In this document: positions 1 to 5,092 of the stretch, piece by piece
How the letters are laid out: each line of letters begins with the position of its first letter
Numbering within the stretch: position 1 is the stretch's first letter
Virus record (IMG/VR): IMGVR_UViG_3300031841_004424
Span: 1-30,272 of that record
Origin: a virus
Strand: one strand, 5' to 3'
DNA: 30,272 nucleotides
Program-made: the position numbers and the translations under genes
The notes under the pieces: model-generated
The model's database searches: none
The model's input: only the letters and a program-made list of their open reading frames with translations
Told to the model about the DNA's origin: nothing

Positions 1-60
1 GGTCAGGAGCGGCAGCTTGATGCCGATAGTGGCGGTGCTGTCAGGGGTCAGGATTTCCAT
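1..60 (-). CDS. 5' end of an unidentified protein, cut by window edge
   Basis: Only the first 20 codons are inside the window, starting MEILTPDSTATIGIKLPLLT. The ATG at 58-60 is preceded on the minus strand by AAAGGACACCG, a good ribosome-binding site, and by an intergenic hairpin/promoter cassette like others in this window. The reading frame is open to the window edge. Too little is visible to name a function. Confidence 0.6.
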   Translation of the reverse strand, partial: MEILTPDSTATIGIKLPLLT

Positions 61-127
61 CGGTGTCCTTTGGTATGTGGCTATTGTAGGGCCTCTAGCG
101 TCCCCTGGCTCCTGGCCAGGGCCGGTT
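61..127 (-). promoter_or_regulatory. Intergenic hairpin plus -10 cassette, copy 1
   Basis: Read on the minus strand, the gap begins with AGAACCGGCC just after the upstream stop. A perfect 7-bp hairpin follows (CCCTGGC/GCCAGGG, 103-121, 5-nt loop), then a -10-like TACAAT (83-88) followed by AGCC, then the AAAGGA ribosome-binding site of the next gene. The order matches the other cassettes at 650-737, 5025-5092, 5686-5755 and 8567-8631. The hairpin has no U-tract, so it is either an imperfect terminator or a promoter-associated or processing structure. Confidence 0.55.
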
Positions 128-259
128 CTAGAACTGGTCTAGGAGTTTCTTAGTCTCTTTGTCCATATCTTCGCCAATTGTGTCATCAAACACTGCCATG
201 AGATCTTCTTCTTTAATGTCGAAGATTTCACCTTGCATGTCTTGAATTTCATCCCACAT
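128..259 (-). CDS. Small acidic protein, 43 aa, unknown function
   Basis: This ORF was found by direct translation. It runs from the ATG at 257-259 to the TAG at 128-130 and encodes a 43-residue acidic protein (starts MWDEIQDMQGEIFDIKEED, ends KETKKLLDQF). It sits 36 bp downstream of the neighbouring minus-strand gene and ends exactly where the intergenic cassette begins, which supports it being real. The ribosome-binding site is weak (TTGAGCAACTAACT before the ATG). It is probably a small alpha-helical protein. I do not recognise its family; short acidic proteins are common in the early regions of T4-like phages. Confidence 0.55.
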   Translation of the reverse strand: MWDEIQDMQGEIFDIKEEDLMAVFDDTIGEDMDKETKKLLDQF

Positions 260-295
260 AGTTAGTTGCTCAAATAGAAGTTTTAAAAGAAAGAA

Positions 296-649
296 TCAGA
301 CCAGAAGATCTGAGGTAGCAAGAGCACCAAGTCGCATACCAGAGGTAAACTTAGTGGTGAAGAATTCGGTCCCGTTGTAGAGACGAATGAACCACTCAAA
401 GTTCTTCTGGAATACACCCTCACCAGAGATTCCATGCTCAGAAAGAATAGCATTGAGACGGGATTTGGTGGTGTTAGATTGCCATCCACCATCGTAAAGT
501 TTGATGCCATTGTCATCAACTTCAGCAATCAGATTGCCATGCAGATAAACATTAGAAACACCGTCAGAATTAATGACTTCGGTGTTAGCATTCTTCCAAT
601 CCTTAGACTCGCTGATAGCAGCGTTCATTTGGGATTCGATCTTACGCAT
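296..649 (-). CDS. Hypothetical protein, 117 aa
   Basis: The open frame extends up to 748, but I place the start at the internal ATG at 647-649 (MRKIESQMNAAISESKDWK). The longer frame would run through the hairpin/promoter cassette at 650-737. The product is 117 residues, with an N-terminal helical, amphipathic part and a central segment (NVYLHGNLIAEVDDNGIKLYDGGWQ) that looks like beta structure. The T-S-R-L-NAIL segment resembles small conserved cyanophage proteins of unknown function. No catalytic motif is visible. There is no clear Shine-Dalgarno sequence (CACTTCTCTC before the ATG), so the start is uncertain. Confidence 0.7.
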   Translation of the reverse strand: MRKIESQMNAAISESKDWKNANTEVINSDGVSNVYLHGNLIAEVDDNGIKLYDGGWQSNTTKSRLNAILSEHGISGEGVFQKNFEWFIRLYNGTEFFTTKFTSGMRLGALATSDLLV

Positions 650-737
650 GAGAGAAGTGAAGTGGTTTGTTTGAACTGAGGCCAATATGATCGATCCTGG
701 CACGAAAAGCAAGGGGCCAGGGCCGGTTCTCTGACCG
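650..737 (-). promoter_or_regulatory. Intergenic hairpin plus -10 cassette, copy 2
   Basis: On the minus strand: GAACCGGCCCTGG, a 6-bp hairpin (CCTGGC at 696-701 with GCCAGG at 716-721, 14-nt loop), then CATATTGGCC (about 681-689), which differs by one base from the TATATTGGC found in other copies. Transcription would proceed toward the gene starting at 649. Confidence 0.5.
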
Positions 738-977
738 TCACATCCCATTCATGAACTCATGGAGTTCGGCATGGTATTGTTCTTCAGTCTCAAAATGACG
801 CCCGTGAATGACACATGGGAAGGTCTTTTTTTGAAACATTGTAGAAGCAATCTCTACATCTTGACGATCATAACCAGACTCGACAAGCTGTTCGACGTAA
901 GGGTTATGAATTCGCATCAATTCCTCATCCATTTGAAGAGCAATTGAACAGGGATCGTTGAAGGTGGTTTTGTTCAT
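738..977 (-). CDS. Hypothetical protein, 79 aa
   Basis: A 79-residue protein, acidic and Met-rich, containing HNPYVEQLVESGYDRQDVEIA, a short helical segment. It has no recognisable catalytic motif. Its start (ATG at 975-977) follows CAATACTGGCCAC with almost no leader and no Shine-Dalgarno sequence. The -10-like CAATACTGGCC ends two bases before the ATG, so the transcript may start further upstream, or a downstream ATG (MDEELMRIHN) may be used. It is the first minus-strand gene to the left of the non-coding control region. The ORF ends exactly at the start of cassette copy 2, as expected of a real gene here. Confidence 0.65.
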   Translation of the reverse strand: MNKTTFNDPCSIALQMDEELMRIHNPYVEQLVESGYDRQDVEIASTMFQKKTFPCVIHGRHFETEEQYHAELHEFMNGM

Positions 978-1158
978 GTGGCCAGTATTGCAAAGATTTT
1001 GGGAGATCGCAAGGGGGCTTGTGACAGCCCCTCAACTGGTTTTGGCCTGCGTATTTGCTACACTTTTACATCATAAATTACGATTAATTTCTATTAGTAA
1101 CACGAAGCAATCATATTGCACGATACAAATAATATTATTAAAAATATTAGAGTTATCT

Positions 1159-1183
1159 TTTAATAAGAAAATATCTTATTAAA
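1159..1183. repeat. AT-rich perfect hairpin
   Basis: TTTAATAAGA (1159-1168) and its exact complement TCTTATTAAA (1174-1183) are separated by 5 nt. It lies in the AT-rich part of the control region, where it could ease duplex opening or act as a weak terminator. Confidence 0.5.
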
Positions 1184-1214
1184 GTTTAATCTTTATGTTT
1201 TAATTGGCTATTCT

Positions 1215-1263
1215 TTCTTTATATCTTTATAACGAAATTAACTAATCATTCTTTATATCTTTA
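1215..1263. repeat. 15-bp direct repeat in AT-rich DNA
   Basis: TTCTTTATATCTTTA occurs exactly at 1215-1229 and again at 1249-1263, 34 bp apart start to start. Repeated AT-rich blocks of this type are typical of duplex-unwinding elements beside replication origins; here that role is only a possibility. Confidence 0.6.
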
Positions 1264-1339
1264 AGCTTTTTTTAGCTAGCTTTCTTTATCATCTCTGGCA
1301 GAGCTATCATAATCATAATACACACAGGTGTCAAGCCCC

Positions 1340-1369
1340 TTGACATAACACGCACGCAGGCTTTATAAT
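1340..1369 (+). promoter_or_regulatory. Consensus sigma70 promoter without an adjacent gene
   Basis: TTGACA (1340-1345), an 18-bp spacer, and TATAAT (1364-1369) give perfect consensus hexamers. Transcription would run rightward into the CGCAG-rich repeat region. No ORF with a ribosome-binding site follows for almost 500 bp, so the transcript would be a long leader, a non-coding RNA or an origin primer. Confidence 0.7.
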
Positions 1370-1376
1370 ACACACA

Positions 1377-1435
1377 TAACATAAAGCGCACGGGTAGGTG
1401 TGGTGGACCTATGTAAATGCCTGCGCTTTATGTTA
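1377..1435 (+). repeat. 14-bp perfect inverted repeat downstream of a promoter
   Basis: TAACATAAAGCGCA (1377-1390) and its exact reverse complement TGCGCTTTATGTTA (1422-1435) flank 31 bp. It begins 8 bp past the -10 of the promoter at 1340-1369, about where transcription would start, so the RNA 5' end would form a stable hairpin. It could stabilise an RNA or be a protein-binding site. Confidence 0.65.
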
Positions 1436-1446
1436 CACACACATGC

Positions 1447-1615
1447 ACGCAGGATATATTCACACGCAGTCGCGCAGGGGACGCAGTGCATATACCGCGC
1501 AGTCCCCTCCCCGCACCCCCGCAGGCTACATCGCAGGCCACCGCGCAGGCAATATACTGCGGCCAGTTCATAAACCGCACAGTACATAAACTTCGCAATA
1601 CTTCGCAGGATATTA
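1447..1615 (+). repeat. CGCAG(G) iteron-like cluster
   Basis: CGCAG or CGCAGG occurs many times in this stretch (for example near 1449, 1464, 1473, 1482, 1498, 1520, 1531, 1542, 1604) and also upstream near 1355. Several copies are followed by an AT-rich TATA-like run: CGCAGGATATATT, CGCAGGCAATATA, CGCAGGATATTAT. An AGGGGAC/GTCCCCT inverted repeat (1476-1482 and 1502-1508) is embedded. Base composition is far more GC-rich than the flanks. It may be an iteron array or a structured RNA; no known family was recognised. Confidence 0.5.
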
Positions 1616-1647
1616 TGTCTGGGTTTTCTGAGATTTTCTGAGGGGCG

Positions 1648-1676
1648 TTGCCTTTCTCGGAGTTTTATGATACAAT
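1648..1676 (+). promoter_or_regulatory. Sigma70-like promoter
   Basis: TTGCCT (1648-1653), a 17-bp spacer, and TACAAT (1671-1676). It would yield an early transcript with a leader of about 170 nt covering the 22-bp tandem repeat before the gene starting at 1855. Confidence 0.5.
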
Positions 1677-1719
1677 GCGCGCCAAGATCACAAGACCTGG
1701 CTGGATTTAGATCATAAGA

Positions 1720-1774
1720 ATACTGGCCAGATACTCCACAGATACTGGCCAGTTATTCCACAGCTTTTTCCACA
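1720..1774 (+). repeat. 22-bp tandem repeat with DnaA-box-like ends
   Basis: Two adjacent 22-bp units (1720-1741 and 1742-1763) share ATACTGGCCAG...CCACAG and differ at two positions. A third partial unit (to 1774) ends in TTTTCCACA (1766-1774), a form reported for cyanobacterial DnaA boxes; the other two read TACTCCACA and TATTCCACA. ACTGGCC is also part of the minus-strand -10-like element near 960-970. The repeat could be a DnaA or repressor operator array. Confidence 0.6.
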
Positions 1775-1792
1775 GCTTAATTAAAAAAGGGC

Positions 1793-1806
1793 TTTTTGAT
1801 CAAAAA
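1793..1806. repeat. 14-bp perfect palindrome
   Basis: TTTTTGATCAAAAA is self-complementary and lies 13 bp before the late promoter. It may be an operator or a weak terminator-like element for transcripts from the upstream sigma70 promoters. Confidence 0.4.
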
Positions 1807-1819
1807 ATATACCTTTACA

Positions 1820-1827
1820 TATAAATA
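1820..1827 (+). promoter_or_regulatory. Late promoter TATAAATA
   Basis: TATAAATA at 1820-1827 is an exact match to the T4-family late promoter -10 element (used by the gp55-type sigma factor and sliding clamp). It lies 27 bp before the ATG at 1855, the expected distance, and would drive the four-gene plus-strand operon. Confidence 0.75.
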
Positions 1828-1854
1828 TCAAGTAAGTATCGTCCACTGAATTTT

Positions 1855-2166
1855 ATGCCTTACAATTTAGAAACAACTAGAATCTTACATGATGAAGGTG
1901 GTTATGTTGCGATCACTGAAGGTGGTAGTGAAGATGATCCTATTGAAGAAGTTGCTCGAAGAGATCTAGATCCAGGCACTCGTTATTGGATTGTTGATTT
2001 TGAGACCTTAGAAAGGTTAAGGACAGAACTTGAAGATCCTATTATGAATGATGACTTTGGTGATGCACTTGAATTAGATGAAGATGCTCTTGGTCCACCA
2101 ACAGGAGTAGCGATTGGATTTGAAGCATGGTGTGCAGAAAACGGTATTGAAATCGAGGAGGAATGA
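1855..2166 (+). CDS. Acidic hypothetical protein, 103 aa
   Basis: First gene of a plus-strand late operon, 27 bp after a perfect TATAAATA. It encodes 103 residues, strongly acidic (C-terminus GIEIEEE), with no membrane segment and no recognised domain. The start ATG lacks a clear Shine-Dalgarno sequence, but the next gene begins 3 bp after its stop, so translation is probably coupled. Expression under a late promoter and clustering with paralogous beta-rich proteins suggest a virion or assembly role, which is inference only. Confidence 0.75.
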   Translation: MPYNLETTRILHDEGGYVAITEGGSEDDPIEEVARRDLDPGTRYWIVDFETLERLRTELEDPIMNDDFGDALELDEDALGPPTGVAIGFEAWCAENGIEIEEE

Positions 2167-2169
2167 GAG

Positions 2170-2493
2170 ATGTTTAAAGAGAATATGAGAAGAGCAAAAG
2201 CATTACACAAGTATCATTTAAGAAATCATCGTAAGGATGCATTTGCTAAACTTGATGCTCAATATATGATGGCACAAGAAGATAATGATACTGATGCAAT
2301 GGAGGCGATCAAACAAAAGAAAAGAGTTTTGAGAGATCTTCCTGCAGCTAGTGAAATCACAAGTGCAACATGTATTAATGATTTAAGGAATCATTGGCCA
2401 GAAGAACTTGATTGTGTTTGTCCTTATACACAAGCAGAACAATCAGGAGTTCCAAATAATTTTGAAGAATTAGTAGAACTAGAGGAGGAATGA
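2170..2493 (+). CDS. Helical protein, possibly a tail-fibre assembly chaperone type, 107 aa
   Basis: 107 residues with a basic N-terminus (MFKENMRRAKALHKYHLRN), a central helix (AKLDAQYMMAQEDNDTDAME) and an acidic tail (VELEEE). The segment KKRVLRDLPAASEI followed by NHWPEE recalls the 'YR..LRD.P...WP' signature of phage tail-assembly chaperone proteins (the Pfam Phage_tail_APC group). That likeness is by eye and weak. GAGGAGGAATGAGAG provides an excellent Shine-Dalgarno sequence. The gene sits 3 bp after its predecessor and 3 bp before the first of two paralogous genes, whose products it might help fold or attach. Otherwise the function is unknown. Confidence 0.7.
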   Translation: MFKENMRRAKALHKYHLRNHRKDAFAKLDAQYMMAQEDNDTDAMEAIKQKKRVLRDLPAASEITSATCINDLRNHWPEELDCVCPYTQAEQSGVPNNFEELVELEEE

Positions 2494-2496
2494 ACA

Positions 2497-2847
2497 ATGG
2501 GTTACATCAATGGTAACACTTTAGTTTTAAGTAACGCTACCATGAATTCACCTTCAGGTAGCAGCCCTCTCTACTCTTTGAGAGCGGGATGTAAGGGTGC
2601 TGGTACAACTCGTAATGCAACATTAAATGTGGGTAGTGTCACTCGTATTGCACAAGGTCGTTACAGATTGAACTTAAGTACATCAACAAGTACCAATTCA
2701 ATTGGTGCTTGTTCAGCTGCCAATGATAGAAGTTTGACTTGCAATTGTCAATACAATACTACAAGTCAATTCCTCTTTGCTTTTCGTGGTACGAATGACC
2801 AAAGATATGATGAAAATACCTCCTGGGGTGTTTTAGTTTCACGTTAA
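2497..2847 (+). CDS. Beta-rich protein A, tandem paralogue, 116 aa
   Basis: 116 residues, rich in Ser, Thr, Asn and Gly, likely all-beta. The C-terminal half carries AQGRYRLNLST, GACSA, DRSLTCNC and FAFRGTNDQRYDE, all nearly identical in the next gene. The conserved cysteines (one in GACSA, two in CNC) are notable for a phage protein and could form a disulfide or bind metal. A strong GGAGGAA ribosome-binding site precedes the ATG. The gene belongs to the late operon starting at 1855. Late expression, Ser/Thr/Asn-rich composition and duplication fit a capsid decoration or host-adhesion protein, but I recognise no family. Confidence 0.8.
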   Translation: MGYINGNTLVLSNATMNSPSGSSPLYSLRAGCKGAGTTRNATLNVGSVTRIAQGRYRLNLSTSTSTNSIGACSAANDRSLTCNCQYNTTSQFLFAFRGTNDQRYDENTSWGVLVSR

Positions 2848-2865
2848 TTAAAGGAGTAATTACAA

Positions 2866-3219
2866 ATGGCGGGTATTCTACAAAACAATACTCTTAGACT
2901 GAATAACGCTACCATGAATTCTCCTTCAAGTAGCGCTCCCCTTTTTCCATTACGAGCAGCTGGTAAAGGTAGAGGCACGACTCGTGACTTGTCATTAAAT
3001 GTGTCTAGTGTAAGTCGTCTTGCACAAGGTCGTTACAGATTAAATCTGTCTACTGCAACAAGTTCTAATTCTACAGGTGCTTGTTCAGCTAACCTTGATA
3101 GAAGTTTGACTTGTAACTGTAAATACAATACTACAAGTCGATTTCAATTTGCTTTCCGTGGTACAAATGACCAAAGATATGATGAAAATGGTGGTTGGGG
3201 TGTTTTAGTCACTCGATAA
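2866..3219 (+). CDS. Beta-rich protein B, tandem paralogue, 117 aa
   Basis: 117 residues, roughly two-thirds identical by eye to the preceding gene product along its full length, with the same NATMNSPS, AQGRYRLNLST, CNC and FRGTNDQRYDEN blocks. Divergence is concentrated in the N-terminal third and in short loops (for example GAGTTRNATLNVGSV versus GRGTTRDLSLNVSSV). An AAAGGAGTAATTACAA ribosome-binding site gives an independent start. It is the last gene of the operon, with a strong terminator about 80 bp downstream. The function is unknown; a paired surface or adhesin role is plausible. Confidence 0.8.
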   Translation: MAGILQNNTLRLNNATMNSPSSSAPLFPLRAAGKGRGTTRDLSLNVSSVSRLAQGRYRLNLSTATSSNSTGACSANLDRSLTCNCKYNTTSRFQFAFRGTNDQRYDENGGWGVLVTR

Positions 3220-3296
3220 GATTGGAATGATCTCTGATTGAATTCCTTTCTCCCTTAACATATGTTCCCATAGTAAAGCATCACGTTCATCAAAAA

Positions 3297-3333
3297 AGGT
3301 AGCTCTCTGTGTAGAGCTACCTTTCTTTTTTTG
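3297..3333 (+). terminator. Strong rho-independent terminator, likely bidirectional
   Basis: A perfect 10-bp stem (AGGTAGCTCT/AGAGCTACCT, 3297-3306 and 3313-3322) with a 6-nt loop is followed by TTCTTTTTTT. An AAAAAA run on the other side gives a U-tract for minus-strand RNA too. It lies between converging operons, the plus-strand one ending at 3219 and the minus-strand one ending at 3357. Confidence 0.92.
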
Positions 3334-3356
3334 TCTTTTATACACCACTTGAAATT

Positions 3357-3629
3357 TCATTGAGGATCAGAATAACGATGTTCTTGGGATTTGTAAGTAT
3401 CAATCATTGAATCTCTTGTCCCTACACATTCTAACTCATTCCAATATTGTGAATAACAAACTAATAAAATATGATTCTTTCGATGATGTGTTCCATCCAC
3501 TAATTGAACATCAGATTTGGGTGTTGTTCCAAGTTCAATCGTAATATAACTTGAACACTTGAAATATACCCACCCTTCATGATCTTTCCACTTTACATAA
3601 TCATTGACCTGAGGTTGGTAGTTTGACAT
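3357..3629 (-). CDS. Conserved-type hypothetical protein, 90 aa
   Basis: 90 residues. The segment NDYVKWKDHEGWVYFKCSSYITIELG looks like a small beta-barrel (SH3-like) fold, followed by HHRKNHILLVCYSQYWNELECVG. The NDYVKWK...EGWVYF pattern is one I associate with small conserved cyanophage proteins of unknown function. There is no catalytic motif. The start ATG at 3627-3629 has only a weak ribosome-binding site (TTGAGTT). It is the last gene of the minus-strand small-gene operon, ending 24 bp before the bidirectional terminator. Confidence 0.75.
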   Translation of the reverse strand: MSNYQPQVNDYVKWKDHEGWVYFKCSSYITIELGTTPKSDVQLVDGTHHRKNHILLVCYSQYWNELECVGTRDSMIDTYKSQEHRYSDPQ

Positions 3630-3646
3630 AACTCAAAATCTCTAAA

Positions 3647-3940
3647 TTAGCAGAAATCCAAGATGGACACTGATAGTGTTCTTTGCACTGGTGGCCGCAT
3701 ACTGGTGTATGCTGTGGTTGGCCATGATACCTCATCTCCTGGTTTTTTGGCATCGATTGGTGCATGAACCTTATTTGTCTTAAGATGAATAAAACCCCAT
3801 ATTGTTTCTACGGGGTCATCTGTATAAACCCAATCCTCAGTTGATACTAACCAAATCGCATCAAATTTCCGATTGAATTGTCTCCTTGAGTACGTCCAAT
3901 TCTTCGGTGGTGAGGATAGTAATTTGTCGTCGTAATTCAT
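3647..3940 (-). CDS. Conserved-type hypothetical protein, 97 aa, start uncertain
   Basis: The core WLVSTEDWVYTDDPVETIWGF...KVHAPIDAKKPGDEVSW...TTAYTSM looks strongly like real protein and resembles a small conserved cyanophage family of unknown role. The only in-frame ATG upstream of the core (3938-3940) has no Shine-Dalgarno sequence and lies 80 bp inside the gene at 3861-4058. A second ATG overlaps that neighbour's stop (TGATG) but is in another frame and ends after four codons. Either the long overlap is real, a non-ATG start is used, or a small frameshift occurred here. Confidence 0.7.
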   Translation of the reverse strand: MNYDDKLLSSPPKNWTYSRRQFNRKFDAIWLVSTEDWVYTDDPVETIWGFIHLKTNKVHAPIDAKKPGDEVSWPTTAYTSMRPPVQRTLSVSILDFC

Positions 3941-4058
3941 GTTTAACGTGACTTAAATGACGATGCATCATGGCTTGGTGGGCATTGTCGTGGAGGAGTT
4001 CTTCGACTTCTTGAACCTTTCCCAACGCTGATTCAAGGCTTCTGAGTTGTTGATCCAT
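3861..4058 (-). CDS. Small coiled-coil-like protein, 65 aa
   Basis: 65 residues, nearly all helical: LRSLESALGKVQEVEELLHD, then HLSHVKHELRRQITILTTEELDVLKETIQ, with heptad-like Leu/Val/Ile spacing. TTGGAG precedes the ATG by about 10 nt. It overlaps both the 46-aa ORF upstream (3968-4108) and the start of the next gene downstream, so one of these calls may be wrong, but its composition looks like genuine protein. The function is unknown. Confidence 0.55.
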   Translation of the reverse strand: MDQQLRSLESALGKVQEVEELLHDNAHQAMMHRHLSHVKHELRRQITILTTEELDVLKETIQSEI

Positions 4059-4108
4059 TCGTAATACTCCAATACTTGTTGATAATACTTTTCGTCATAA
4101 GTGTTCAT
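3968..4108 (-). CDS. Small hypothetical protein, 46 aa
   Basis: A short ORF read directly from the sequence, starting MNTYDEKYYQQVLEYYEW. Its ATG overlaps the stop of the preceding gene as ATGA (4105-4108) and follows GAGGAG with an 8-nt spacer, both typical of coupled phage genes. Its C-terminal part overlaps the 65-aa ORF in another frame. It is Tyr-, Glu- and Asn-rich. The function is unknown. Confidence 0.5.
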   Translation of the reverse strand: MNTYDEKYYQQVLEYYEWINNSEALNQRWERFKKSKNSSTTMPTKP

Positions 4109-4218
4109 ATCATGAACTCCTCAACGTAATAGTCTACCGTCACTTCTAATTTAGCAGCTTCTTCCTCCATCTGTTCCCAGAACTCATTCACCAGTGCATC
4201 AATCTCTTGATCAGTCAT
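4105..4218 (-). CDS. Small acidic protein, 37 aa
   Basis: An ORF from the ATG at 4216-4218 to the TGA at 4105-4107, starting MTDQEIDALVNEFWEQMEEE. It overlaps its neighbours by 8 bp upstream and 4 bp downstream (ATGA), forming a tight chain. It is a highly acidic, helical 37-residue protein of unknown function. The overlapping arrangement is the main argument that it is translated. Confidence 0.5.
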   Translation of the reverse strand: MTDQEIDALVNEFWEQMEEEAAKLEVTVDYYVEEFMI

Positions 4219-4438
4219 TGTTAATAACCTCATCGAAAGCTTCGTCAATCATACCACAAACAGCATCTTCTTCAAACTCACCCAAATCCCAGATACAAAA
4301 TGCAATCGCAATTTGTTCCTTCAATTCATCACGCAATTTAGTCAACTGACTAATCGGAACTGTATGTTCAACAGTGTCCTCATTCTCCCAAAAATCAACC
4401 CAGTCTTCAGTTGTAGTTTCAGTGATAATCATGGTCAT
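4211..4438 (-). CDS. Acidic hypothetical protein, 75 aa
   Basis: 75 residues, with a beta-like N-terminus (MTMIITETTTEDWVDFWENE) followed by a helix (LTKLRDELKEQIAIAFCIWDLGEFEED). Its ATG shares one base with the upstream stop (TGATG, 4436-4440), so it is translationally coupled. It is very acidic and has no recognised motif. Short acidic proteins in such early operons of T4-like phages often bind host proteins, but that is a general expectation and not evidence for this one. Confidence 0.65.
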   Translation of the reverse strand: MTMIITETTTEDWVDFWENEDTVEHTVPISQLTKLRDELKEQIAIAFCIWDLGEFEEDAVCGMIDEAFDEVINND

Positions 4439-4605
4439 CAGAATACGTTGGTCCAGCGAGTGTGTTGTGTTTGTGTGATGTGTCCTTCCTTCAACATGTT
4501 ATCACACACATTACAGAACACTTGGAACTTCTCAACCTTTGTTAGAGCACTACCAGTGGCACATGTTTTAATGACCTTGACAATTTGAGATTTGGAAGTA
4601 ATCAT
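4438..4605 (-). CDS. Small basic protein, 55 aa
   Basis: Read directly from the sequence: ATG at 4603-4605, TGA at 4438-4440, 55 residues starting MITSKSQIVKVIKTCATGSA. It contains a C-x-x-C pair (FCNVCDNM) and a further Cys near residue 15, which could bind a metal. Both ends are coupled to neighbours by TGATG overlaps. The N-terminal half is basic and helical, so nucleic-acid binding is conceivable but not shown. Confidence 0.6.
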   Translation of the reverse strand: MITSKSQIVKVIKTCATGSALTKVEKFQVFCNVCDNMLKEGHITQTQHTRWTNVF

Positions 4606-4796
4606 CACTTCTGAAGTTGAATGTTGATGTCAAGCCAATTAGGATAGTTGTTCATCACCCATTTTTCTATCCTGTTGTTCTGTGCAACGATACCCTTGTG
4701 TGATGTGGGTCGTGTCGGCATTGTCTTGTAGAATGTAATCACATTCTCATCATCAGTTGTGACATTGACAATGTAAGTTGCAGTAGTGGTTTTCAT
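4605..4796 (-). CDS. Hypothetical protein, 63 aa
   Basis: 63 residues, starting MKTTTATYIVNVTTDDENVI. I chose the ATG at 4794-4796 rather than the TTG one codon upstream because GGAGGT lies 6 nt before the ATG. The protein has a beta-strand-like N-terminus and an amphipathic C-terminus (EKWVMNNYPNWLDINIQLQK). The TGATG overlap with the next gene indicates coupling. The function is unknown. Confidence 0.7.
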   Translation of the reverse strand: MKTTTATYIVNVTTDDENVITFYKTMPTRPTSHKGIVAQNNRIEKWVMNNYPNWLDINIQLQK

Positions 4797-4799
4797 CAA

Positions 4800-5024
4800 T
4801 CAACCTCCGAACATTTCAGCGAACAGATCAACGTCTTGCATCTCTACATGACGATCAAGTTGATTCCGTGCTTCAATCAGTGCAGCTTGTTTCATCTTCA
4901 GTTTGTCCATCTCAACATTCAGATAGTGCAAACGAGTGTTGATCTGACAACGATCCATACCATCAACGGTAGGAATGTCATAAGTGGTGTCGTTGATGAT
5001 GCGTGGTTGAAGCATGACGGTCAT
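4800..5024 (-). CDS. Small coiled-coil protein, 74 aa
   Basis: The open frame extends to 5096, but the start is almost certainly the ATG at 5022-5024 (MTVMLQPRIINDTTYDIP). GAGAGGAACACCC directly precedes it, and the longer frame would cross an intergenic promoter cassette. The central part (INTRLHYLNVEMDKLKMKQAALIEARNQLDRH) is a clear coiled coil of about 30 residues. The C-terminus is acidic (DVDLFAEMFGG). No family is recognised; it may be a small oligomeric regulator or scaffold. Confidence 0.75.
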   Translation of the reverse strand: MTVMLQPRIINDTTYDIPTVDGMDRCQINTRLHYLNVEMDKLKMKQAALIEARNQLDRHVEMQDVDLFAEMFGG

Positions 5025-5092
5025 GGGTGTTCCTCTCAACAAAGCCAATATAAACGATCTGAGACCCTCTGGCGGGTCACTGGGCCGGTTCC
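5025..5092 (-). promoter_or_regulatory. Intergenic hairpin plus TATATTGGC cassette, copy 3
   Basis: On the minus strand: GGAACCGGCC after the stop, a GACCC/GGGTC hairpin (5063-5067 and 5074-5078), TATATTGGC (-10 at 5047-5052), then TTGAGAGGAACACCC as the ribosome-binding leader. There is no -35 hexamer at the normal distance; the hairpin occupies that position. Confidence 0.65.

Larger units (their letters stand above)
978..1854. other. Large gene-free control region, possible origin and/or ncRNA locus
   Basis: About 880 bp without a convincing gene between divergently transcribed units. From left to right it contains: a GGGGCT/AGCCCC hairpin near 1014-1031; an AT-rich stretch (about 1050-1310) with a 10-bp hairpin (1159-1183) and a 15-bp direct repeat (TTCTTTATATCTTTA at 1215-1229 and 1249-1263); a consensus sigma70 promoter; a GC-rich stretch (about 1340-1620) packed with CGCAG(G) motifs and inverted repeats; a second promoter; a 22-bp tandem repeat; a 14-bp palindrome; and a late promoter. 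Short ORFs across it are low-complexity and repeat-driven. An AT-rich element next to iteron-like repeats and DnaA-box-like sequences suggests an origin, but this is inference. Confidence 0.6.

Noticed and set aside
1363-1641. Short ORFs on both strands across the CGCAG-rich region
   Set aside because: They are low-complexity Cys/Arg/Ala-rich translations of a DNA repeat, without ribosome-binding sites, and overlap each other in several frames.
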